The translations under genes were made by a program, and so were the position numbers. From UBA1151 sp963579925 (GTDB lineage: Bacteria; Chloroflexota; Dehalococcoidia; Lucifugimonadales; Lucifugimonadaceae): a stretch of 33,589 nt of DNA. The notes under the pieces were generated by a model. That model saw only the letters and a list, made by a program, of their open reading frames with translations, was not told the origin of the DNA and made no database searches. Shown here piece after piece: positions 15,621 to 23,256 of the stretch (position 1 is the first letter of the stretch; each line of letters opens with the position of its first letter). The stretch lies in assembly GCA_963579925.1 (NCBI GenBank), contig CAUZJA010000006.1, forward strand, positions 1-33,589, in the 5' to 3' direction.

Positions 15621-15968
15621 TTAAGCATCACTGCTCTCCGCCAGAACACCGGTCCTGAGGAGCAGCTCTTTCAGGGCTTTGCGAATCTCAAGATACGTAG
15701 CATCCGCCACACCAGACCTTGCAATTACGACTACATCATTTCCGGGTACGGAATCAAACGTTCGCGCGTTTTCTCTGATGAGCCGCTTGACCCGATTCCT
15801 GGTAACTGACCCGCCAACGCGTTTGCTTACAGAAAGTCCCCAACGCGTAACGGGCAATTGCGATGGCGCCGCTGTAACAACAAGCAGTCGATTAGAAACG
15901 CGTCTTCCTCGACGCCGTACGGATTCGAATTCCTCACGGCGTTTCAGGCGCTGATCGCGACTGAGCAT
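15621..15968 (-). CDS. rnpA: Ribonuclease P protein component
   Basis: Binds the RNase P RNA and the 5' leader of pre-tRNA. The basic RNR helix motif RNRVKRLIRE (57-66) is intact and preceded by WGLSVSKRVGGSVT. LSRDQRLKRREEF at the N-terminus and VVVIARSG near the C-terminus are family features. 115 residues is the usual length. It starts 23 bp after the rpmH stop in the same direction, the standard arrangement. The gap to yidD (about 100 bp with the chosen start) shows nothing else. Confidence 0.95.
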   Translation of the reverse strand: MLSRDQRLKRREEFESVRRRGRRVSNRLLVVTAAPSQLPVTRWGLSVSKRVGGSVTRNRVKRLIRENARTFDSVPGNDVVVIARSGVADATYLEIRKALKELLLRTGVLAESSDA

Positions 15969-15991
15969 TGAATATCAAGCGGCGGCGGTCG

Positions 15992-16129
15992 CTAGACCGT
16001 CAGCAAGGCGCGACCGCGTTGCCGTCTGCGGGCAAGGACTCTTCGTCCTGCCTTGGAAAGCATTCGGCGACGGAATCCGTGGACTCGTGCTCGCCTTCGT
16101 TTTTTGGGTTGATAAGTTCGTGTAGGCAT
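15992..16129 (-). CDS. rpmH: 50S ribosomal protein L34
   Basis: The 45-codon frame reads MPTRTYQPKKRRRARVHGF, then RRRMLSKAGRRVLARRRQRG and RALLTV. This is the typical L34 layout of a basic, Arg/Lys-rich protein with HGFRxRM and a GRxVLxxRRxxGR core, slightly longer than the common 44-residue form. It lies immediately upstream of rnpA, as in nearly all bacteria, and a perfect TATAAT box is 30 bp upstream of its ATG. The Shine-Dalgarno is weak (GAG). dnaA, the frequent upstream neighbour, is not here; a divergent greA-like gene takes that place. Confidence 0.95.
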   Translation of the reverse strand: MPTRTYQPKKRRRARVHGFRRRMLSKAGRRVLARRRQRGRALLTV

Positions 16130-16158
16130 TATTTCTCTATTTTTTTGTGAACCTAAAG

Positions 16159-16186
16159 ATTATACGCTCAGACCTCTCCTTGTCCG
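16159..16186 (-). promoter_or_regulatory. Promoter of the rpmH-rnpA-yidD-yidC-jag operon
   Basis: On the minus strand the perfect -10 box TATAAT (plus positions 16159-16164) is preceded by a CGGACA -35 box at 16-nt spacing. Transcription would start near 16152, giving a leader of about 22 nt before the rpmH ATG. Confidence 0.6.
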
Positions 16187-16277
16187 CTACTTCTGCCCCC
16201 CAAAATGGAGCTCGCGTTTGCGGGATGGCGTCTGTGGACTTAAAATCAATATTAGTCAATTGGTGATTGGCTGGTTA

Positions 16278-16292
16278 TTGGTCGTTGACCAA
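16278..16292. repeat. Inverted repeat upstream of greA-like gene
   Basis: TTGGTC-GTT-GACCAA, a perfect 6-bp inverted repeat. It is preceded by two further ATTGG copies (from about 16258). It lies between the divergent rpmH and greA-like genes and could be an operator or a small hairpin. The rest of the 210-bp intergenic stretch shows no gene. Confidence 0.4.
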
Positions 16293-16339
16293 CCAGTGCA
16301 ACGCCTTCTCTATCAGCACACACAGGGAGTGTATTAATA

Positions 16340-17173
16340 GTGGCTACTGAACCTGAAGTCTCGGCCGACGCCCCGTCGGAATTGCAGATTACTGTCGCTC
16401 TTGCTGAATACATTCAGACGGTTAGCGAAGATGACAAGCAGAAGGCGCAGCCGGAACTGGCCAGGTTCAGCCGATGGGTAGGTCCAGACCGATTGGTCTC
16501 CGCCCTCGCTCCTCCTGAAATTGGTGAATACGGAGACATCGTCAGTGCCCGTGGCACCGCCCCAGATGCCGCTGAAAGGCTCGCCGCAGTAAAGGCATTT
16601 CTGGCATATCTAAAGAAGCGGGGTCACATTGAAGTTGGGCTTGCCCAGCACCTGCGAGTTCGAAAAGCACGAGCTTCCACTCTCTCCAAGAACAAGCAAG
16701 AAGCGCCCGTCATTCGGCTCACCAAGGAAGGCCATGCTGACATCACGCAGAAGCTTGAGGACTACCGCTCCCAGCGCCAGTCCCTTGCTACGCAGATCCA
16801 TCGTGCAGCGCAGGACAAGGACGTTCGTGAGAATGCCCCACTTGAGGCCGCTCGTGAAGCTCAGGGCCTCCTCATGTCCAAGATTGCAGAGGCAGAAGCA
16901 ACTCTCCGCCACTCTGAAATCATTGAGGACGATGGCACCGGTTCCCGCAAAGAGATGGTCATGCTGGGAAGCAACATCACTCTGCAGGACGTAACTGGCG
17001 GCCGACCGATGGCCTACCAGATCGTTGAGCCGAACGAAGCAAACCCTCTCAACGCCAAGATCTCAAACGCATCGCCAGTAGGCGCCGCGGTTCTGGGTAA
17101 GGCAGTTGGGGACAAGATCACCGTGACCACGCCACGAGGCGAGCAGACATACGAGATTGTAAAAACTCGGTAG
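16340..17173 (+). CDS. GreA-type transcription elongation factor with an extra N-terminal helical domain
   Basis: Residues about 122-277 are a complete GreA (156 residues against about 158 for the family). The coiled-coil tip with the catalytic acidic pair is D161 and E164 in DVRENAPLEAAREAQG. The C-terminal FKBP-like domain is recognised by VMLGSNITLQD, YQIVEPNEANP, ISNASPVGAAVLGKAVGD and TPRGEQTYEIV. GreA rescues backtracked RNA polymerase by stimulating transcript cleavage. The first 120 residues are extra: ELARFSRWVGPDRLVSALAPPEI and ERLAAVKAFLAYLKKRG resemble the SAM-like core-binding domain of tyrosine recombinases. That comparison is pattern-based. The start is GTG 16340, with GGGAG 10 nt upstream. 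Confidence 0.88.
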   Translation: MATEPEVSADAPSELQITVALAEYIQTVSEDDKQKAQPELARFSRWVGPDRLVSALAPPEIGEYGDIVSARGTAPDAAERLAAVKAFLAYLKKRGHIEVGLAQHLRVRKARASTLSKNKQEAPVIRLTKEGHADITQKLEDYRSQRQSLATQIHRAAQDKDVRENAPLEAAREAQGLLMSKIAEAEATLRHSEIIEDDGTGSRKEMVMLGSNITLQDVTGGRPMAYQIVEPNEANPLNAKISNASPVGAAVLGKAVGDKITVTTPRGEQTYEIVKTR

Positions 17174-17238
17174 ACTGCGCCAGACACTAAATTCACGAAT
17201 TGACTCACTCCTGCTGATTTAGCGCTCTCCCGCGCGCG

Positions 17239-17253
17239 AGGGGATATCCGATA
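17239..17253 (+). promoter_or_regulatory. Ribosome binding site suggesting an ATA start codon
   Basis: AGGGGA (17239-17244) lies 6 nt before ATA (17251), in frame with the exchanger gene. From there the protein would begin (M)KNWYILGFVALLMVP, a normal first transmembrane helix. The usable TTG/ATG codons downstream cut into that helix. Confidence 0.4.
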
Positions 17254-17283
17254 AAAAACTGGTACATTCTGGGATTCGTCGCA

Positions 17284-18495
17284 TTGTTGATGGTCCCCGC
17301 AGTTCTTTACCGAACCGTCCTAAATCTGCCGGAGCCGTGGATGGAGTCGGTCATTTTTGGTGTCGGGATTATTGGTGACGCATTCCTTTTGGCTTGGGCG
17401 GCAGAGGCCGCTCAAGTTGAGATTTCAGCCGGGCTTGCGATCGCGGTAGTAGCGCTATTAACGGTTCTTCCTGAATATGCCGTGGATATGACGTTTGCCT
17501 GGAAAGCAGGAACAGACTCTGCACTGCCAGCATTCCTGGCAGGTACTGGCCCTGAGCCGAGCTCACTGGAGCTCCCAGCAGCTAACCTGACAGGCGGTAA
17601 CAGACTTCTCTCTGGATTTGGTTGGCCGCTGATCATTTTGTTGTTTTACTGGCGACGCAGAGAGTACGTCCATCTCACCAAAGAGCTATCTCCGGAGATC
17701 ATCGTCCTTGGCCTCGCCGGGATCTACTCAATTTTGATCTTCGTGCGCGGCGAGATCTCACTCTGGGATTCAGGCGTCCTGATTGTTCTCTTCCTCGTCT
17801 ACCTGTGGCTAATCTCGAAAGCCAGTCACGATAGTGCCGACGAAGAGGCAATGATCGGCCCGCCCGGAGCGATCTCCGGTCTACCAAAAGTGAAGCGTCG
17901 GGTGGTTATACTGGGGCTGTTCGCCGCCGCTGGTGCAGTGGTAGGTATTTCCGCTGAACCGTTCGCCGATGGCTTAGTCCTCACCGGAACAAGATTTGGA
18001 ATCGACGAGTTCATCCTCGTCCAGTGGTTGGCTCCACTCGCTTCCGAATCACCAGAGATCCTGGTTGCTGCAATCTTCACGTTGCGCGGGAACCCGCTCT
18101 TTGGAATGGCTGCACTAGTCTCCGCTGCAGTAAACCAGTGGACCCTTCTTGTCGCGTCTCTACCAATTGCCTTCAGCCTGGGTCTTGGTGAGGCACATGC
18201 ACTGCCGCTAAACGACAGGCAACAGGCAGAAATATTCCTGACATTTGCCCAGATCATCTTCGCTGTAGTGCTCATCGCCAAGCTGCGAATCGGCTGGATG
18301 GGCGCGGCCGTGCTTGGTCTGGTGTTCGTAACCCACCTCGTCTTCAACACAACTGAGGCGAGATACATCTACGGAATAATATTCTTTGTTCTGACCGCCG
18401 GAATGATGATTGCTCAGCCTGAGCATATAACCGGTCTACGAGACAGAGCATTCGATTTCTGTGATGCGCTTAAAGAGAGAGCCGGAATTACATGA
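17284..18495 (+). CDS. Sodium/calcium exchanger family (CaCA) membrane protein
   Basis: A cation:proton/sodium antiporter of about ten hydrophobic helices. The two signature alpha-repeats of the family are visible: LTVLPEYAVDMTFA...AANLTGGNRLL (E64, N101) and APLASESPEILVAAIF...SAAVNQWTLL (E258). The acidic residues are the expected cation ligands. A hydrophilic cytosolic loop (SKASHDSADEEAMIGPPG) separates the halves. The transported ion is not decidable from sequence. The first listed start is TTG 17284; a stronger ribosome site points to ATA 17251, which would give 414 residues. Its stop overlaps the following oxidase gene as ATGA, so the two are translationally coupled, linking an ion exchanger with a dehydrogenase. 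Confidence 0.82.
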   Translation: MLMVPAVLYRTVLNLPEPWMESVIFGVGIIGDAFLLAWAAEAAQVEISAGLAIAVVALLTVLPEYAVDMTFAWKAGTDSALPAFLAGTGPEPSSLELPAANLTGGNRLLSGFGWPLIILLFYWRRREYVHLTKELSPEIIVLGLAGIYSILIFVRGEISLWDSGVLIVLFLVYLWLISKASHDSADEEAMIGPPGAISGLPKVKRRVVILGLFAAAGAVVGISAEPFADGLVLTGTRFGIDEFILVQWLAPLASESPEILVAAIFTLRGNPLFGMAALVSAAVNQWTLLVASLPIAFSLGLGEAHALPLNDRQQAEIFLTFAQIIFAVVLIAKLRIGWMGAAVLGLVFVTHLVFNTTEARYIYGIIFFVLTAGMMIAQPEHITGLRDRAFDFCDALKERAGIT

Positions 18496-21395
18496 CGACT
18501 GCGGTGCGCTCGGATTCGGCCCAACTGCAACATGAGCTGAGTAGCGTGGTTGAGGGCGAAGTCCGATTCGACCCGTACTCCAAAGCTCTCTACTCCACTG
18601 ACGCTTCCATCTACCGGATGGAGCCCGTTGGCGTAGTCATCCCAAAGCACTCCGCAGACGTTCAGGCCGTAATTGAGACTTGCCATCGCAACGGCGTATC
18701 TGTCCTTCCTCGTGGTGGTGGAACCGGCCTGAGCGGTCAGACCGTCAATCACGCGGTGGTGATCGACTTTTCCAAGTACATGCACGATGTGCTGGAGGTT
18801 AATCCGGAGGAACAGTGGGTTCGGACACAGCCCGGCATCACGCTGGATGAACTGAACCGGCAGATCCGCCCGCATGGCCTGATGTTTACGCCTGACCCAA
18901 GCACCTCCAGTCGCGCGAATGTCGGCGGAGCGATGGGCAACAACTCCTGTGGATCACACTCAATCCTCTACGGCAAGACGGTTGATCACGTCCTTGAGAT
19001 GGACGTGACACTTTCAGACGGCTCGCAAACAGTCTTCAAAAATGTTGAAGGTGGAGCGTTGGAGTCAAAGCTCGCCCTGAGCGGTCTTGAAGGCGAAATA
19101 TACCGCGGCGTTCGAGAGATTTCCGATCGCTCCGCAGGCCTGGTAAAAGCGCGATTTCCGAAAATCCTCCGACGAGTAGGCGGTTACAACATTGACCGCA
19201 CCAACGCCGGGACAGAGATCAATCTCTCCGAACTCATGGTTGGCTCAGAAGGCACCCTTGCGGCGGTCACGGCAGCCAAACTCAACCTGGTGCGAATACC
19301 AAAGCACAAGGTCATGGGCGTCATTCATTTCAACGGTCTGATTGAGGCGATGGAAGCCACTGTGGCGACCCTGGATGACTCACCCTCCGCCGTGGAACAC
19401 ATCGGCGAGATGATCATCAATCAAGCACGGCAGTCCCTGGGATTCGCCCGCTCGCTCGATTTCCTGCAAGGCGAACCATCGGATATTTTGGCCGTTGAGT
19501 TCAGCTCGGATGATGAGGAAGAGGCTAGAGCCAAACTCGATCATCTGGAAGCCCGGTTGCAAAAAGATAAGCTGGGATACGCGTTCACGAAACTGTATGA
19601 CGGTGCCGCTCAGGGTCGGGTTGTCGCCATGCGACAGGCTGGTCTGGGCCTCATGATGAATGTGCCCGGTGACGCGAAGCCACTACCATTTGTTGAAGAT
19701 ACGGCTGTTTCTCCGGAGCGGCTGCCGGAGTACGTGGCCAGATTTGATGAAGTGGTCAAGAAGCACGGCACAGTGGCCGGGTACTACGGCCACGCCAGCG
19801 TAGGTTGCCTCCACGTTCGCCCGCTAGTCAATGTCAAGACATCTGACGGAGTTCAAAAACTCCACGATATAGCATCCGATATTGCTGATTTGGTCAAAGA
19901 GTTCGACGGAGCGATGACCGGTGAACACGGCGATGGAATCGTGCGCGGCTTCTGGACTGAGAAGATGTTTGGCCCCGAACTCACCGACTCATTCCGTGAT
20001 GTGAAGCGGGCGTTCGATCCCACCGGAATCATGAACCCGGGAAAGATCTTTGACACGCCTCACATCAAAGAAAACCTCAGGTTTGGGCCGGAGTACAAGG
20101 CTCAGACCATAGAGACCCGGTTGGATTTCACGGAAGAGGAAGGCTTCGCCGCAGCCATTGAAAAGTGCAACGGTGTTGGTGCCTGCAGAAAGCTAAATGC
20201 TGGGGCGATGTGTCCGTCATACATGGCGACACATGAAGAACAGCACACAACACGCGGTCGGGCAAACGCACTCCGGGCCGCTATGTCTGGATCACTTCCA
20301 GTGGAATCGTTTGCCAACGATCAGTTGAAAAACATCCTAGATCTCTGCATCGAGTGCAAATCTTGCAAGTCTGAGTGTCCATCCAACGTGGACATGGCGA
20401 AGATTAAGTACGAGTTTCTGTACCAGTACTACAAGAAGCATCGCGTGCCGGTGCGGAGCCGTATCGTTGGCAATATTCATCGCCTGAACGCAATCGCATC
20501 ACCCATCGCCCCGATTGTGAACTTCGTCAACGGCTTGGGAGTGACCCGATGGCTGACTGAAAAGGCGATCGATGTGTCCGCAGATCGGCCAATGCCACCA
20601 ATCGTCAGGAACACATTCCAGAAGTGGCATGGCAAGCACAAGCCAAACACCACTGGCTCCCGCGGCGAAGTGATTCTGTTCCATGACACGTTCATGAACT
20701 TCAACCATCCCAGCGTTGGAATAGCAGCAACCCATCTGTTAGAAGCGCTGGGTTACTCCGTCACCATCCTCAAAGATCGTAAGTGTTGCAGCAGGCCATT
20801 GATCACAAAGGGACTGCTGGACCAGGCGGGCGAGAACACACGCCACAACGTAGACCTCATGCACCCGTACGTTGAACGCGGCGTGAAGATCGTGGGCTGC
20901 GAGGCCAGTTGCGTGTCAGCAATGACCGACGACTGGCCATCGTTGCTGGGCAATGACCCTAAAGCGAAGGCTGTGGCCGCTGCCGTAACGACCGTTGAAG
21001 AGCTTATCGTCGAAGCACAGAGCGACGGTGGCGAGCAGATCGATTGGTCCAATGCTTCCAAGGAAGTTCAGTTCTTTGGCCACTGCCATCAGCGCGCGCT
21101 GACCGGAACCTCAGCCTCCGTAATGGCACTCAATCTGCCGCCCAATTTCGAAACGAGCGAGATATCAGCGGGCTGCTGCGGTATGGCGGGGTCGTTTGGC
21201 TACGAATCGGAACACATTAACGTGTCAGTCCAGATCGGCGAAGACCGGCTCTTCCCTGCGGTGCGCTCCGCAGGATCAAACGTGGAAGTCGCAACCACCG
21301 GGATCAGCTGCCGTGAGCAGATTGGCTTCAACACGCCAAAGACCTCAAGGCACATCGTAGAGATTCTGGCCGACGCCCTGCCTGAGCAGCCCTAG
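18492..21395 (+). CDS. FAD-linked oxidase/FeS dehydrogenase fusion (GlcD-GlcF-like, D-2-hydroxyacid dehydrogenase type)
   Basis: This 967-residue fusion should oxidise a 2-hydroxy acid such as D-lactate, glycolate or 2-hydroxyglutarate and pass electrons through FeS centres, probably to quinone. The N-terminal PCMH-type FAD domain shows PRGGGTGLSGQTV and VGGAMGNNSCGSHSILYGKT. The FAD-oxidase C-terminal domain ends with GEHGDGIVRG and FDPTGIMNPGKIF. Two FeS motifs follow: CNGVGAC...CPSY (C559, C565) and CIECKSCKSECP (C619, C622, C625, C629). CCG motifs complete it: CCSRPL, GCEASC and the second-half HCHQ...GCCGMAGSFGYE (C895, C896). The start overlaps the exchanger stop by 4 nt. Its TAG stop shares the CTAG palindrome with the stop of the converging GH43-like gene. 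Confidence 0.92.
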   Translation: MTTAVRSDSAQLQHELSSVVEGEVRFDPYSKALYSTDASIYRMEPVGVVIPKHSADVQAVIETCHRNGVSVLPRGGGTGLSGQTVNHAVVIDFSKYMHDVLEVNPEEQWVRTQPGITLDELNRQIRPHGLMFTPDPSTSSRANVGGAMGNNSCGSHSILYGKTVDHVLEMDVTLSDGSQTVFKNVEGGALESKLALSGLEGEIYRGVREISDRSAGLVKARFPKILRRVGGYNIDRTNAGTEINLSELMVGSEGTLAAVTAAKLNLVRIPKHKVMGVIHFNGLIEAMEATVATLDDSPSAVEHIGEMIINQARQSLGFARSLDFLQGEPSDILAVEFSSDDEEEARAKLDHLEARLQKDKLGYAFTKLYDGAAQGRVVAMRQAGLGLMMNVPGDAKPLPFVEDTAVSPERLPEYVARFDEVVKKHGTVAGYYGHASVGCLHVRPLVNVKTSDGVQKLHDIASDIADLVKEFDGAMTGEHGDGIVRGFWTEKMFGPELTDSFRDVKRAFDPTGIMNPGKIFDTPHIKENLRFGPEYKAQTIETRLDFTEEEGFAAAIEKCNGVGACRKLNAGAMCPSYMATHEEQHTTRGRANALRAAMSGSLPVESFANDQLKNILDLCIECKSCKSECPSNVDMAKIKYEFLYQYYKKHRVPVRSRIVGNIHRLNAIASPIAPIVNFVNGLGVTRWLTEKAIDVSADRPMPPIVRNTFQKWHGKHKPNTTGSRGEVILFHDTFMNFNHPSVGIAATHLLEALGYSVTILKDRKCCSRPLITKGLLDQAGENTRHNVDLMHPYVERGVKIVGCEASCVSAMTDDWPSLLGNDPKAKAVAAAVTTVEELIVEAQSDGGEQIDWSNASKEVQFFGHCHQRALTGTSASVMALNLPPNFETSEISAGCCGMAGSFGYESEHINVSVQIGEDRLFPAVRSAGSNVEVATTGISCREQIGFNTPKTSRHIVEILADALPEQP

Positions 21396-22270
21396 TCGAT
21401 AAGTCGCGTCATCGCGATTCCCCGCTCTCCTGCCACACCGTACAAGACGTAGACATCGTCGCCATCTTCGAACACGCCGGGATCGCGCAGTTGGTTCACC
21501 GGGTAGTCGATTGCACCTCGGGCTGAAGGTACGAGCGGCTCGTTCACACCTTCCCAATCATGCGTCGGACGCAGCAGTTCTCGGGAGTTGCGAATCTCCC
21601 AGTCCATCCAGTCGCTGCTCAAGTCGATCTCACCAACCATGATTGATTCAGGCACCTCGCCCACCAACGTGTGGAACACATGCAGGCTGGTGCCGCGGAT
21701 GAGAACCGCTACATGACGGGCGTTGCTGGGAAATATCGTAGGACCTTCTACCATTCCCGATAGGCGATCCTTTGAACGATAGACCTTGCCCGGCATACCG
21801 ATGGCATACCAGTATTCCTGATGCTCAAACACGCGAAAATACGGAGCGCCCAGGATCTCTGGAGCCGCTGTGAAACGAATGCCATCGTCTGAGACTGCCA
21901 CCCGCGTGCGCTGAGACGAGCCAGTCTCCTCAAGGTGTCCGTGGTAGTACATGATGAACCGTTTGTTGGCGTGATCCACGTGAACATCAGGCGAGGCGAT
22001 GTGATCGAAGAAGTATGAATCGGCCAGATCTAGCACACCCGGCTTGATCGTGGTGTACGGACCTTCCGGCGAATCAGCGAACGCGAGTCGAATATACGCG
22101 CCGTTGTGGTGTCCGAAGTACATGTGATAACGGCCCAGCGGGTTTGGAACCCAGTCTGGCACCTTGATCAGGGACGGACCGTTAATGTTCTCGCCCATTC
22201 GATCATCCATATGCGGGACGATGATTGGATTATCCGACAGTCTTTCCAGACTGAACTTACCTTCTGACAT
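21392..22270 (-). CDS. Five-bladed propeller protein, GH43/GH32-like glycosidase fold
   Basis: The NPIIVPHMDDRMGENINGPSLIKVP N-terminus and repeated blade strands (YHMYFGHHNGAYIRLAFADSPEGPY, FIMYYHGH, RVAVSDDGIRF, RDPGVFEDGDDVYVLYG) are typical of GH43-type propellers. RDPGVFEDGD near the end is a recurrent blade motif. Acidic residues that could be catalytic are present (D in ASPDVHVD, E in FEHQEYWY), but I cannot assign the triad securely, so activity on a glycan is inference. There is no signal peptide, so it is probably cytoplasmic. It is convergent with the FAD/FeS fusion gene, sharing the CTAG stop. It is separated from the upstream toxin-antitoxin genes by a terminator. Confidence 0.7.
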   Translation of the reverse strand: MSEGKFSLERLSDNPIIVPHMDDRMGENINGPSLIKVPDWVPNPLGRYHMYFGHHNGAYIRLAFADSPEGPYTTIKPGVLDLADSYFFDHIASPDVHVDHANKRFIMYYHGHLEETGSSQRTRVAVSDDGIRFTAAPEILGAPYFRVFEHQEYWYAIGMPGKVYRSKDRLSGMVEGPTIFPSNARHVAVLIRGTSLHVFHTLVGEVPESIMVGEIDLSSDWMDWEIRNSRELLRPTHDWEGVNEPLVPSARGAIDYPVNQLRDPGVFEDGDDVYVLYGVAGERGIAMTRLID

Positions 22271-22387
22271 GCTAATTCCGTGGGAGTTCCAGTTTGATTC
22301 GATTGCGTCATCGTACTATCGCTCAAGAGTCTTGAATCACCCAATCTGGCGGCACCCCATTTTGGCGCCACTAATATGAGGTCTTGC

Positions 22388-22435
22388 ATGGCTGACGATA
22401 TGAAAACCCTGCTAGTCGACTGTGAGATCAAATAA
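22388..22435 (+). CDS. Possible 15-aa peptide ORF
   Basis: ATG with GAGGT 5 nt upstream encodes MADDMKTLLVDCEIK-stop and is followed 46 nt later by a perfect hairpin that also works as a terminator on the plus strand. No other gene exists on this strand in the 267-bp gap between the GH43-like gene and brnA. Very short frames with decent ribosome sites also arise by chance. Confidence 0.2.
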   Translation: MADDMKTLLVDCEIK

Positions 22436-22481
22436 GCAATGGCAAGCATGCCCGAGCTTTAGCCCAAGCCCTAAACAAATA

Positions 22482-22509
22482 AGGCCACTCCTGAACTTTG
22501 GAGTGGCCT
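22482..22509. terminator. Bidirectional intrinsic terminator after brnA
   Basis: A perfect 10-bp stem AGGCCACTCC / GGAGTGGCCT with an 8-nt loop. Reading the minus strand it lies 28 nt after the brnA stop and is followed by TTATTTGTTT. Reading the plus strand it is followed by CTTTGTTT. Confidence 0.85.
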
Positions 22510-22537
22510 CTTTGTTTACTACGTTCGAATTGGAGCA

Positions 22538-22909
22538 CTACTTCTTGTAGAGAGAGTCTTCCTTTGTCTCAGGATCCTCGCGGATCATTGAGGTCTCTGC
22601 CACCATCAGTGGCTCACGCAGCCGACGTCTGCGGTCCCGTTCCTGCGCAACCCTGTCCGCCAGAAACGATTTCATCATTGACTGGTACGGCACGTCCCGT
22701 TCGTTAGCCATGCTCTTGAGTTGATCCAGCAGAGCATCAGGTAGACGGATGGAGATGGTGGTTGTGGAGGGTTTCAGGCGCGGTAGATTTCCTTCAACTG
22801 AGTTGTCCCAATCAAAGAAATCAACCACGTCATTCTCTTCCCAGAAGGTCCTCTCAGAACCTTCATCCGGGAAATCTGGTGCATCGCGCCGTGGCGTTCT
22901 GTCACTCAT
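22538..22909 (-). CDS. brnA: BrnA-type antitoxin (CopG/ribbon-helix-helix)
   Basis: The antitoxin of a BrnT-BrnA pair; it binds the toxin and represses the operon. The N-terminal part FPDEGSERTFWEENDVVDFFDW is the toxin-contact segment common in CopG/BrnA antitoxins. Residues about 48-90 (TTTISIRLPDALLDQLKSMA, VPYQSMMKSFLADRV) form the ribbon-helix-helix DNA-binding domain. The C-terminal 35 residues are charged and look disordered. The start overlaps the end of brnT by 8 nt (ATGAGTGA). A strong AGGAGG lies 4 nt upstream inside brnT, favouring more antitoxin than toxin. A hairpin terminator follows. Confidence 0.88.
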   Translation of the reverse strand: MSDRTPRRDAPDFPDEGSERTFWEENDVVDFFDWDNSVEGNLPRLKPSTTTISIRLPDALLDQLKSMANERDVPYQSMMKSFLADRVAQERDRRRRLREPLMVAETSMIREDPETKEDSLYKK

Positions 22910-23201
22910 ACATCCTCCTTTCTCTGCGTCCCATAGACCTTGCAGAGATTACCCGTATCTGATCTTCTCTAATCGTAAAAACCTCCGTCAACAAATGGCC
23001 TTCAGAGGTCTGACCAAGCGCGGCAAACCTATCTTCTTCCGGTGAGCGGCCCAAGCTTTGGGCAACCCTGATGGGGCGGTTAAAGAACACTTCTTCAGCT
23101 TCCGTATTTGAGACCCGATATTTCTCCCAGTTCTTACTGGAATTGCCATCATCCCACTGGAAGCCTGTGCACTCTTCAAGCCTGTTCAGAGCGCTACTCA
23201 C
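22902..23201 (-). CDS. brnT: BrnT-type ribonuclease toxin
   Basis: A small RelE-fold ribonuclease of the BrnT family (DUF497). FQWDDGNSSKNWEKYRVSNTEAEEVF is the typical start of the domain. FAALGQTSEGHLLTEVFTIREDQIRVISARSMGRRERRMYE holds the conserved basic active-site strand and the C-terminal RRERRMYE. 99 residues is normal. The start is GTG 23201 without a clear Shine-Dalgarno, consistent with low toxin synthesis. Toxin-first order and overlap with brnA are characteristic. An AT-rich promoter and palindrome lie just upstream, after the end of the enolase-family gene. Confidence 0.88.
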   Translation of the reverse strand: MSSALNRLEECTGFQWDDGNSSKNWEKYRVSNTEAEEVFFNRPIRVAQSLGRSPEEDRFAALGQTSEGHLLTEVFTIREDQIRVISARSMGRRERRMYE

Positions 23202-23210
23202 TGAACAAAG

Positions 23211-23236
23211 TGTATATTACCAATATATACATTATA
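23211..23236 (-). promoter_or_regulatory. brnTA promoter with palindromic operator
   Basis: TGTATAT-TACCAAT-ATATACA (23211-23231) is a perfect 7-bp-arm inverted repeat. It lies directly downstream of a TATAAT -10 box (minus strand, plus positions 23231-23236). An operator placed at the transcription start fits autorepression by the ribbon-helix-helix antitoxin. No good -35 box is seen. Confidence 0.5.
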
Positions 23237-23256
23237 AACTATTCTACTCTCCACGA

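Noticed and set aside
16130..16339. Possible origin of replication beside rpmH
   Set aside because: No DnaA-box clusters (TTATCCACA type) and no dnaA gene; only an rpmH promoter and one inverted repeat are visible.
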